Source of the DNA: Onchocerca volvulus
Taxonomy: Eukaryota > Nematoda > Chromadorea > Rhabditida > Onchocercidae
DNA: 64,000 bases
Direction: 5' to 3'
Assembly (NCBI GenBank): GCA_000499405.2
Contig: HG738138.1
Location: 3,522,368-3,586,367, forward strand
Shown here: one piece after another, positions 31,906-47,400 of the stretch
Layout: each line of letters opens with the position of its first letter
Position numbering within the stretch: position 1 is the stretch's first letter
Notes under the pieces: model-generated
The model's input: only the letters and a program-made list of their open reading frames with translations
What the model was told of the DNA's origin: nothing
Databases searched by the model: none
Translations under genes and position numbers: made by a program

Positions 31906-34643
31906 ATGCCTTTATATGGTGCGCGATTGGTATATTCTAGACATATTTCAATTCGAAATTTATCTAGTTTGCCAGACACTTTCAAGCCCTTTAAACTTCT
32001 CAATCGGATAATTTCATATATTGATGATGTGACAGGTGCTACAGAGATTCGTGAAGCTCATGCTATCTTAAAACAGGTTATTTTTTTAGTATTTCTTGCA
32101 AATATAACATTTCTGGGGTATATTTTATGATGATCATGATACATATACATTTCAGTGTTATTCTGATGGAAATTCCTTTTAATCCCTGTAAAATATTACC
32201 TAGTACTTGATCACGATTTAGACTGGTAACTGCTGCATAGCACTGAAGGCTCGGTGGGAGATATTTTCATCCAATACTTTTCACTGTACTTTCATGTTAT
32301 TTTACTAGGTAAATTGACGAGAAGCTGTCCTTGTTAGTAAATTAAGATAATCCGACAGCACTTAATCTCGTAGGTGAATTAAATGGAATATCTTAATGGA
32401 TGACTTCGGGAATCAGTAATGAGAAGTATTTTGAGGCACTTTTGTGATTGCCAACTTACATTTCTGACTGGCCTCATGTAGAAAATCATGTCCATAAAAT
32501 TTTTCTCCTTGAAAGTAATAAATATATCACCTTCTTACATATATTTATATTTGTTTTTTATGCTTCTTATATTTGTTGAAATGTTTAAGACTTTTCGGAA
32601 GGCACCACTTTTGCATTTGAATTCATGTAATATAAAATTTTTATTGGAGGTTATGCTCAGGAATCAAACGTTAATGAATGCGTTGATAGCAATGAAACTG
32701 TTTCAGAACGAGAAAAAATTGCAAGATGCTCAGGCTTTACGGCGTGAAAAACGTGATGAATTGGATGCATTACAAATTCGAATGAAACAAATACACAGTG
32801 AACTGGACAGATATTCTCGTGGAGATGACAAGTGAATGTTGTATTTTTCTTAGCTAATTTATGTCTTCTACTTTTTTAATTATATTCCTAAAACCGATGT
32901 CATATTTTTCTACTGACTTCGTAGGTATCGTGCGATCGTTGCACTTATAGGTGGGAAAAAATTTTCCTCTTTCTATAAGCCGCAAATTTTTTATAGAAGT
33001 TAGAAATTTCAGTCTGAACTTGTCTGACATAATACAGGTGACAACCATCAAGAAACAAGATTGCTATATGATCAATACATCGTTCAGAAAAAAAGTGAGA
33101 AAACGAACAAAAATAGCAGATGCGGATATGGCTGAATTGAATTTTTTGGTTCAAAGTCTAGTTTTTTAAAAACGAATATCATTATGGGTTTTATTGTGTT
33201 TAACATATATAAATTTATCAATGTTTGCAGATATCTACGTTTGTTAACTGAAGAACATGCAGTCATAAAAAGTGAGCAGCTTTTAATTGCGGAAGTCAAA
33301 AAAACAGATGAAGCGGAAAAAGCGGCATTTGACGAATTATCAAGTTCCCTTCGGACTAGTTACGCGAAGGAACAGGAACAGTGAGTTTGAACCTTTCTGA
33401 CAAAAAAGGAGATGATATTTTTAATGATGTTGGTTTCTTAATGCAGGTTACTTTTTATCATGATTCTAGATATCAGATCACATTAGCACTATATCAGTCT
33501 TATTTCTTCCCATAATCATAGTTTTTCCTGTCTATGCCAATGAAATAGTTCAGATTGAAATACCGTTCATTTCTGGGAATGGTATGTTTCAGATCGGATC
33601 GAGTTAAAACATGGACAGTTATAGCTTCCACACTTGGTGCATTATTTGGAATCATTGGCGCATGGGTGGCAAATGAAGTTAGGATGCGTAAAATGAAAGA
33701 GCTTGTACCAGATTCTGCACTATTGACATCGCTGGTAAAAGAGATAACAGCATTGGTTGAGAAGCAGCAGAATGAGGTAAATATGGAACTAAAGTTTGTT
33801 ACTAGAGATCAAAAACAGAAGTATAGAATATTAAGATTTGTCTTCATTGATAGTGTCACATATTAAACTGATGGAAAATGTTATAGTTTTGAAGTGCAAG
33901 TCCTCATCTCATTATTATGCTTTTCAATGAGCAGGAAAGATTTTTTATATCCTTAGCGATAAATGAGGCACTCAACAGCAAAACCGCCATCCAAATCATA
34001 GATTTCAACAAGACCATTTAAGTTCTTTAAAAGTTCAGATTATGTAAAATAAATCTCAGTATAACCGTAGTTAATCTTTTTTGCAACTTGATTATTTCTT
34101 TGGATTTGCTTCAATGATATGACCAAATCATTCATAAATCTAACAATGCTTAGATATTCTAATGTTCTATATTGTTTCACCCATACCACTCTGCTATCAC
34201 AGCATTAAAGTGCTGACGGAATGTTATCAAAATGACTGGTTATGTATTTTAAGCAATAGACATTGCAGGTAGCTGCATTTATCATGGACATTAGAGAAGC
34301 GATGCATTTAAAAGCCGCCGAAGGGATATCAATTGTTACCCCAAATAAAGGCATGACTGATTACGTACTGTCTGAAACGATTGTCAATCTTCTACAGGAG
34401 CAGAATAAAGTTTTAACGAAGGAACTTGATGCGATAAAACGTCTGATTGCAATAGAGCTAAATTCGAAAGCGGAAACACCAAATGTGGTCTACATTGGCA
34501 GTGACATGGAGGATCTTCTCAGTAAATCAGAGAAAAATATTGAATCCAAAATGAAATTGCAAACACTTGTTGAAGTGGTTTTTCTGTATACCCTTATAGC
34601 TGTATCTTTACCACTGATCTATGCTTTCTTTAAAGGATCTTAG
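31906..34643 (+). CDS. CCDC51: CCDC51/MITOK-like mitochondrial potassium channel subunit
   Basis: Five exons, 31906-32076, 32707-32831, 33231-33380, 33593-33776 and 34269-34643, give 334 aa with consistent phases. The order matches human CCDC51. First comes a basic, acid-poor N-terminus (MPLYGARLVYSRH) fit for mitochondrial import. A coiled-coil segment follows (IREAHAILKQ, then KRDELDALQIRMKQIHSELDRYSR, YLRLLTEEHAVIKSEQ). Next is a membrane segment at about 156-176 (WTVIASTLGALFGIIGAWV) after RVKT, then a second coiled part, and a second membrane segment at the extreme C-terminus (VVFLYTLIAVSLPLIYAFF). In mammals the protein forms the pore of the inner-membrane mitoK-ATP channel with ABCB8. 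The frame stays open upstream of ATG 31906 to 31837, and a short upstream ORF starts at 31831, so the start is the least certain part. Confidence 0.85.
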
Positions 34644-34858
34644 GCATGAGAATGTAATTTTCGGTGGCAGCGTATTGCTTTCATTTTAAAACATGATATC
34701 AGATATGTTATTGCCTTTACGGGTATTTAAAAATAATATATATTATCAAGCAGAACTGGTTCTCTGTCTTTTTGTTTTATATGTATATGTGTATCTGAGC
34801 TTCCAGAATGCTTGATAGAACAGTTTGTGTTCATTGCATTATGCTGTTTGTAGACTGC

Positions 34859-34864
34859 AAATAA
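34859..34864 (+). promoter_or_regulatory. Possible poly(A) signal of the MITOK-like gene
   Basis: AATAAA about 215 bases after the stop codon at 34643 and before the convergent MetAP2 gene. Confidence 0.4.
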
Positions 34865-35091
34865 AACTGCCCGTAGCTCATCTTGAGGATATGATATTCT
34901 AAACGGGACGTTGTTAGCATCTTTACCAGTACATATGAATCATCTTATGAGGTTTATCAAGTTGGGATATGTAATATCTGTTGAATCTAGAGTCATGGTA
35001 ACTTTGCATAAAGAGATGACAGGAATTAATTCCATTTATAAGTTGTCATAAATGCAGTTGTAAAATGTGCCAGATCGGGGTATATTAACCA

Positions 35092-35097
35092 TTTATT
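35092..35097 (-). promoter_or_regulatory. Possible poly(A) signal of METAP2
   Basis: TTTATT on the plus strand (AATAAA on the minus strand), about 62 bases past the MetAP2 stop, just before an A-rich run. Confidence 0.5.
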
Positions 35098-35158
35098 TTG
35101 TCAAAAAAAAAAAAATCACTTGGATAGGTAGGATTAAGTATCCTGCAGTGAACCATAA

Positions 35159-38211
<3,053 letters not shown>

Positions 38212-41200
38212 TGCAATATTTCACTAGAATTTATTGTGCTGCAACACATTAACTTTCATAAGACATCAAAGCTCTAAAAAGCACTTATTATAAAACTGTC
38301 CAAAAGTCCCATAAAACAATATTTCGATTCCACCGGCAAGTACGTTATTGAGTATTGTTTAATTGCTAAGCAATACAGAAAGCATCTTTTAATACATATA
38401 GTTATAAACATCTTCAACAACTCAACTTTTACATTTAACATGCTTAATCTTGATTGTGGGATTAAAGCGTACCTTTTCTATATAAATTCATATGCAAAAC
38501 AAGGAATAAAAATATTTGCATAGTTTCTCGGCTCATGGAAAAATTTAAAAAAAGGGTGAGGGAGGGGGAGGGGGGAAAAAAAGCAACCACTTAGAATTTG
38601 CGTCGATTTAAACCATAAAGACGCTCCTACTTTCCCAGTAAATTAAATACTCAATATACATAGTTTGTCAATTTGTCACAGACTTGAATACACATCTATT
38701 ATCATACAATTATAGCAAAAAGTTACTAGTAATGGAATCTCTACAGCTCCAAAAGCTATTATAATCATCAGGATCATTTAGAGGAAATCAAGACTATTCA
38801 AGGTTCATAAGAACTATTTATCAGGCTCAGCAACTAAGTAGAATGTATTTTCTGAATGCATGACCGAAGCGAGAAAAAAACGACGAGGTCTTCAAACATC
38901 CAATTCAATCCTTCTTATCACAATCTCCAGTATCTGTCCTTCAGTAACCCCAGTATGAGTACCCAAATCACATCTGTTGATATAAACTACAAACCAAATT
39001 TCCCTAGGTCGCTCTGTACCACCATAACCAAAACTTCTACATTTTACTCAGTAGTGTCTTGTGGTCGCGGTATCCCATGTAAACTGAAAGACTGCAGCTA
39101 TTAGTAGGAATTGCTAGTTGGATTATTTTCAAGTTATTATCGGTGCTTATCAATGGCATACTTTTTTCAATAGCTATTCAAGTGATAATCAAAAGCAAAA
39201 AATACGCTCAATCTATTGCTGTTCATCTATCTTTATTTTCTTATTTAGTATGAATTTAGTCATGGAAGTACTTGCCTTATTCATTTATCAATTTAAAAAT
39301 CCAAATTATCAGTGAAACTTTCAAATGGGTTATTTCACGATTTCGTTCGCCACTATGCATCCATTGCCGTAAAAGCATTTAGCACAGAGTGGAATAACGA
39401 AACTTGTCCGGCGATATATCTTGTGCCCTTCAGAGGAACAGTGAAAGAAAATGGCTAAAAGTTCGGCAGATTTGAGCTAAAGATTCCAAAATCACTCGCA
39501 ATCGATGGAAGGTTATTGTCTCAGTGTTCCTCTTTCCCATACATTTGAGACATATAAAATTGAGCGCAATGAAGAACCATGTCTCATTAATACAGGGTGA
39601 TACAGCGAAGTTTGGTTTGTAGTTGATAAATAGTAAAGTGAAATTGGCATGAGATGGATAGTCAAATTAGAATCTCCAAGAACGGAACTTGAAAATTGCT
39701 ATAAAAAGGTCAGATTGGATGTTTTGCATACTGAGACTTTCGTTTTTCTAAATCTTCTCTTTTTTTTCTGGCATCAGTCGTGCATCCATGCTACTACCAC
39801 TGGGAAAAAAACACTTCACTGTTGCCGAACATGATGAACCCCGGATAGCCTTTGAATAATCTGATGACCTCTGGATAATCGAAAGCAAGAGGATTTGAAG
39901 ACAGTTAAATAAAGGAAGAGCAGGAGAATGCGTCAACTTCTAGATCCTGGAATGAGTTTGACGTGAAAGTAGTGAAACCCAAACTTTCCACTAATTGAGA
40001 CTTCCAGCAAATAGCGAAGTTCTCCGCACAGTAGTCCCCAGATGTATTGGAGGATGGCAGAAATCAGACTTATCCGCTTACTTAAAAATTAGATACTCTG
40101 AATCCCTTCCAATTTAACTCCACTCCAAATGAAACCTTTCCGACCGCACTTCCTTTGTTCTGGAATTTAATTACTCTGGCTAAAGTGGAGAGTAATCTAT
40201 AAGTCACTAGCCCCATTAGTTCACTGGTTTGTGGTTCAATAATCTCATTTTGCAGAAGGTTAAAGTAATACTGCACACTTTAATAAATCTGCAATTCTTT
40301 TGAAAAATTCGTAAATAATTAACATAGAATACCCACGACAGGTGTAATTCGGTCTTTTCATAAAAGTCGTAACACATGAAATAGAAATTATACGGGAAAT
40401 ATTCATGGGAATGAGCGATAAGATTTACATAACTACACTCCATCATTTTCGCATATTGTAAATATGTGGAGATAACTGTACCTTGCACATATCGATGTTA
40501 TGAAATGTTATTTAAAGAACATAATCAAAGAAGAGAAAATTAATCATCTACTTGGCACACTAAGAAATGAACATCAGCAGCAAGTGTACATGAACAAATA
40601 CAAATAACACGTTTGAGTGCAGCTCGCATGACCATTTAGTTGTTTATAACAAAATATTCATATCACAGCAAACTTACAGAATATATTATAGGATAGGAAT
40701 GGAAGACAAAATACGATTTTACAAAAGGAATTCATGAATAAAATCTAAGTTAACCCAACACCTAAAGAAGTGGAGAAGAAAGAACATTTCATTACTTTTC
40801 TCCATTCACTGAATTTAAACATCAAATGCAATCAGTTATAAAACTAAACACATTGTGATATAAACAAAATGGGACACCGCATATGTGCTGCATATTTGGA
40901 TTTCAAACAGTTACCGACTAAAATTAGATTCAAATTTTTCAAAAAAAGAAAATTTTGTGGGAAGTTAGAACAGATGCCGACGAAAGCATATTTCTACAGA
41001 ACAGTTGAAATAGTAATTTTATGATGTACAAGAACAATCTACAATCATCTCTTACCTGCTCTATCACTTTTCTTTTCACGCCTTGTTTGATAATCAAGAA
41101 AATATCCAGTAAATTTTTAAAAACTCCGAACATTTGTACATAAAAGGAAACCAAGGGTGACAGGTATTAGAGGTCACTGTTATAGGATGCAGAATCCGCT

Positions 41201-41445
41201 AAAATAAATAATAAGATTATAACTACATATATTGGATGAGGTTTGAAAAGAATCTAGTATCTACAGATTAGTGTACAGCCTCATGTGTTACCTAATCACA
41301 GATGATTATCGACAAACAAATCTTGCATTACACTTTCCACTGTTCAAAAAATATTGCTTCCATCAAACTGATAAGCAGTTGTTAATTCAGATCTGATTCC
41401 ATGCATGCAAATATTTGCCATGACAATTCTGTTCAACTGATAAAT
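38212..41445. other. Intergenic, no gene seen
   Basis: About 3.2 kb between METAP2 and the PKG 3' end, both on the minus strand. Short open frames (38856-39104 plus, 39118-39315 plus, 40216-40488 minus) show no motifs, conserved residues or splice partners. A G/A-rich stretch (GAGGGAGGGGGAGGGGG) lies near 38556-38574. It should contain the METAP2 promoter and the PKG 3' UTR. Confidence 0.45.
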
Positions 41446-44400
41446 TTAGAAGCCTTCATCCCAACCAGAAAACTCATCAGGAGGTACATCTTGTTCCGGT
41501 GGGTAACTATCAAAGTTCGTAACATCCGATGGACTTGCCACCTTCGGTACGATTGGTGCTTTCAAAGTTCTTGATCTCAGACCTTCCCAATCGAAACCCA
41601 TAAACCACCTAAAAAAATATGCTGTTCCAAAGCATATGAACAATTTTTCAGATCTGCAACACATTTCTTAATTTCTTGATGAAGAACTATGTTTTTGATA
41701 GGAATCAAGCAAACATGTCATATTGATATTCAAACAGGTAAAAAGTCCCTTAGCCAACCATTCATTTCCACAATCTGATTAAATTAAAAAAGTAAAGGCA
41801 AACCTATGCTTACGAATATCACCAACACCTCCACTACCACAACCAAGACGTTCACCGGGATTGTCTTTGCACAGTTTCTTAACAAGAGCCGTAGCAGTTT
41901 TCCCAATTCGTCGATTTGGAATCTCTAAGGCATCTACGCCTTTCAATATTAGCGTATAAGTTTTCATCGGATCTGCGGCCTGAGAAAATGAAAGATGACA
42001 TGAAAATCTTACTCCTTCCTTCATGCATCAAAATCCAACAGATAATTTTTTAAAGTTATTTTATGCACCAAATTCACTTACGAAAATTTCCATCATTTCA
42101 TTTATTTCTGCACCAAATTCAAATGATCTCTAATTAATAATAAATCGTACCTGAAATGGTGGACGACCGAGCATTAGTTCACAAATATAAATCCCTAGTG
42201 CCCAGTAATCAGCTGCCTGGTCATGTCCTTTGTTAAGAATAATTTCAGGTGAAACATATTCCGGCGTACCACAGAAAGTCCATGTTTTGCGCCCACTTGC
42301 TAACTTTTTTGCGAAACCGAAGTCGACCTATAAAATGGTGGTTGAATCAACAATAGCACGATTTATTCTATAACAAAACTGTAGCGTATACAATGCGTCA
42401 AAAATCGTATAAATAGAATAAAAATGTATTATGCATAGATAGATACATGGGACACTTACAAGTTTGAGGTATCCCGTTTGGGTGAGTAAGCAATTTTCTG
42501 GCTTTAAATCACGATATACAATGTTTTTTCTGTGCAAATATTCAAGTGCTTCCAAAACACATGCAACGTAAAACCGAGCGGTATAATCATCGAAGTGCCC
42601 TCTGTCTCGAAGGGTAGTCCATAACTCACCACCCAAACAAACTTCCATCAGCATATAAACGTATTTGGCGTCACGAAATGTTGTATATAACCTGAAAAAT
42701 AATAAAACAATAATCTCAGAAGACTGGAACTAGATGACAACTTCCTGAACTAAATAATGATAAAACCCAAAAAAATTATATTTAAATTTTAAAGTTAACT
42801 GAACAACACTAAAATAAGTCAGTCTTATATCTTTCGAATTACCTAACAATCCAATCTGAACGAGTTTCCATCATAATATTTCTCTCTGCAAAAATATGTT
42901 CTTGTTGCCTTGTATCTACAATATGCTTCTTTTTCAAAGCTTTCAGTGCAAATGTCCGCATTTTGTCACCATTGATGCAGACCTGAATCATCTTTTTCCA
43001 ATGATATTGATTAAACCAACTCAGTGATATCAACTAAATTATCATGTATACAACCTAGACACCACAAGATATCGAGACTGTTGAGCAACACCCAAGTATG
43101 ACATCTCGAAGTACTAAACAAATTGAAAACTGATCGGCTAAACAAGAAAATTAAAACTACCAATATAACTAAGGCAAAATGACCGGTACCGCGAGCTTTT
43201 TCGAATAATAAATGTATCCATGTAGTGATAAGAACAGCATTTATCTCTAAATAAAGTATCACTTATAATTCGTTATATTACAACCACTCAAAGCTAAGAA
43301 GATAAAATTGTGTCAAAAAATTTTGCTATCCAAAATACAAACCAATTCAACACGACCAAAACCACCAATACCAAGTGTAACAATCCTTTTCAAATTTTTT
43401 AACTGCAAATCAGCAAATTCTTTTTCCTGAGCAGTCTTTCTTGGAGATGGTGGCTCAGGTACAACACTGAAATAAAATGTTTCTGCAGTGTAATCCAAAA
43501 GCATCTTCTATCCACAAAAGAAATGTAAAAATTCGTGAACAATGAAGAAAATGATTACTCACACAGTGGCTCTCCTTTGCGAATCTCCATAGTCTCGATT
43601 TAAGGCTTCGAGATCACCAATCAGTTTTGTGAATGACTCTCTGTCAAGTGTCAGAACTTCCACACCAGGATTAATTGCGATCACGCTCGCTGTTCTTACC
43701 TGGAAAAATATGTACTGAATAAAAAAACTCCGGCAAAAGTAGATAATATTAAAATACTATATATAAGCATACCTCCTCACCAAGAAGGGCTTTCTCACCA
43801 AAAAAGTCGCCCTGTTTTAAAATACGTATCTCTCGAGGTTCCGGTTCGTCTTCAATCTGCTGCGTAACACGAACTTGACCACTTGTAAGGATGAAGAATG
43901 TGTCGCCCTTGAATAAATTTAAATTTTATAGAAAAATACGACATAATATTAAGAAAACTAAGCCAGATTAATCAATTACCAAGTGAAAATTATCAAATCC
44001 TTTCAAATGAATCTACAAACTGAAGAAAAAAAAAAAACAAACTTTTTCTCCCTCTCGAATAATATAATTCCCACCAGAATAATAATCTTGGTCCAAAACA
44101 TCAGCAATTTTTGATATTCGATCTTCCGATAGATTTTCAAATAATGATACCTGCAATAACGAATTGCTAACAGTGAATTATATTCCATATTATTACCAGA
44201 AAGACTGGCATACTAGTGACACTGGCATAGTACTTTTGATACTAACAATAAGAGATCTCTAAAATTTCCGTAAACCGAATTCTACCTATTTAAAAAATGA
44301 TGTTCTAATATGTCCGTTTTCAAAACATCATTAAGTACAAACAAACTTTGCTAAGAAATGCCATTAACTGTGCATGTCTTTCCATACCCAAACGCATAGT

Positions 44401-47400
44401 AATCATTTGGAAGACAGAACGATCCAACACCCACAACTGAACATCTGATAATGCTTGCACAGATGCTGTTCTGCAAATACATTTTCTCTCAAATGACTGC
44501 AAAGATACATCTTTAACATACAGCAAATAGAGGAAACTACAGCGTTTCTTCCAAACCCAATTTCCGAAAACTTTTGTATTGAAAAAACTTCTCAAGAGAT
44601 GCTCAGTATCCCGAAAAGTTTTGAAGACACAGAGAGAAAAAAGGTCAGAAATATTGATATGTCACAAGGTTTCAAAATCCTTACAGAATATATAACAAAG
44701 AATATGAATTTCCAAGGATGTGAACTCATGATGAAAACCGTATAAATTAATGATAATCTGAAATGACTTACCTAACACAGTTATACAGAATAGCAAGTTC
44801 CCCCATAACAACTCCTGCACCCAATTTTCCCAATACAATGCCTTCGCGTGATACTTGAAGCTGTCCCTCTGAAATAACATTTCAGAGTAGTAGCTACATC
44901 CAACTTCATGAGTTAATATCATAATAATGCCTTGTTTTGTTAGTCACTCCGAAAGACAAAAAATAAGGGAAAAACAAATTCCTTTAAAGATATTATCAAG
45001 CAAAAAAATATAGTCTAATAAAAAAAACCAAACCTGCAACAACAAATAATCGATCTCCAGGCTCACCCTCCTGTATCACCCATTGACCTGCACGAGCACG
45101 CATTTCATACATGCATTCCACAAGTTCTATAACTTGCTCTTTAGCAAGCTGTCGCAAAAAGTCATTCTTCTGAACTGCATCCCGAATAAGCTGCTTCGAA
45201 CTGAATTAAAGTGTTATGGAATATAAGCCATGGTGCTTCCATAAAACATAAAATAACAGTCTCTCTATTCTCAAATGCTGTTCAAAATAGTGAAAATCTA
45301 CATTCGAAACTCTATTTTTTAGTATTTCATAAGAACTCATAAGCATTTACAATTTACAACTTACAACTTCATTTACATTTACAACTTTACAACTTCCATT
45401 TACAACTTCCATATTTATTTACGCTACAATGGTAGAAGATAAAATTATTTTCTGCTCCGTATAAAAATAATCAAAAAATAAAAGAATAACAGCTGCTTGT
45501 ACTAACCCAGCAGATTTCGGATGATGTTGTAAAGTAGCTTTCTGTGTATCCAGGTTAGCTGGTTCTGCAGATACTGCCATTTTCTTGGAACGAACACCAT
45601 CATCGACAGTAGGCAACACTGCCTTCTGCTGAAGCTCAGTTCGTAACTCTTCAGTACCCCATGAAACCTGTAAGCAACAAATTTATCTCATGTATATTTA
45701 AATAAAGCTACAGGAACTATAATATGTTAGAAGCATGTTGATTACTTTTGTGCGAGCGAACGAACATACCTTTTTAGTGTTGCTTAGAGCTGCAACAGAT
45801 TGCGCTTTCTGATCAAGTACAGAACGAAGTTTATCACATTCTGACTGAAAATGATCGATCAATTATTAGTTGCGGAAGAAGACAAACTTAAATCATCACT
45901 TTAATGTAATTTGACCTCTATGTCAATTTTCATAAATGACAATTCCAAACGACGATTTTCTGGAAGTCTGAAATAATTGCATAAAAAGACACGGAATTTT
46001 AAAATACAAAAACTAATCCATCTTCTTTATATTAGCAAAATCTACCTGTAACGTCTTCACTTCTTTTTCCAATTCGTTGATCCTTTTCAACTGTGTTTCC
46101 ACAGTACTTTGCTGCTGCCGGATTTGTCGTTCCTTTTTCTCAATAGTTTCTTCCAGTTGCGGAATAAGTTTTTGGATTTCGTTAGCATCATAAGTGCGTG
46201 TGCCTACTTGAACCTAAAAAACCATGAATTGTAAAATGAATTGCAATTTCTTGACTTTCTTAATTTCAATTTTTTTGATACTACAAAAATAGTTACCTTA
46301 TACGTCATACTTTCGAAAAACAAACTTTTAAACTCGTACAGTAAGTCCGGAAAGTGAAATAAATACCAGTTAATCTATTAAATAGATGGACTGCAAAATA
46401 CTACTTGTTCTAACTCTCATCCAAACTCTACAACTATTTATTTTTGTTAATTATTAGTGACAAATATTAGCGTGCAATGACAAAAGGCTCTTGTTGGAGC
46501 AATTTGTTTCATTCGCTTTCTTTGAACTATTTAAACAAGCATTCATCGTATTATGTATGATCCATCTCGATGATCAAAAAATCTAATTTTTTTATTCCAT
46601 CCGTGTGATTTAACGACTCGATAAAAATTATACTTTATTGTTTGCAAATTCAGTAAAAATTAAACCGGCAGCTGATGAATTTCACCAACCCCCTTTATTT
46701 TTCTTTTGATGCCTCAAAAATAAACGAAAGCTTATACAAGCTGTGATGAGCATGTGGAAAGAGAGTTTCAAAAAAAAGAGATCGAGAAAAGCGATGCCTC
46801 ACTTCATTTATGTGTCTTTCTGCATTCTGCAGCCTGATGAGAACTATTTCATCATTTGTCTACAAGTGGAATTTGTTAAAAGCTTATTTAAAAGCAGCAG
46901 TAGCATCAACCAGCGACTAACTGTGATCATGAAACACATAAGTTAAGCGAATAAAACAAATGCGCACTTATTTTTGCAGCCAAAAATAGCCAGCTTGTTA
47001 ATATTTGTTAGATAAAATAATCAAATCAAGAGAATAGCTAGTTAGTTAGCTTACTAAGTCATCATCTAGCTGCCAAAAAGCAAAACAACATGTGATTCTA
47101 TGTTGTTTTGCTTTTGGCAGCTAAATGATGACTTATTAAGCATTCTATGTTAATTCCTTCAAATGCTTCGATAACTACATCTTTTAGACTTTGCGCGATT
47201 TTTTGAAGCTTAATTTCAATACCACGCATTAAACAAAGAATCAACAACAAAATAAAAATGAAAATCGAAAACCGCACAAAAAAGTTGAAAAACAAAATCA
47301 GAGAAAAAAACTTGAAGAAATCATTGGTACCAAAATTTAGTTATGCTTCGGCGAATTAATCTAGGGAAAGTCGATAGTTACAAACACTCTCTGTCGTACT

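Noticed and set aside
40939..41154. Minus-strand frame downstream of PKG as an extra exon
   Set aside because: The PKG reading frame ends normally at 41446 with the conserved GWDEGF terminus.
46743..46946. Plus-strand frame in PKG intron 1
   Set aside because: Short, opposite strand to the host gene, no family and no splice partners.
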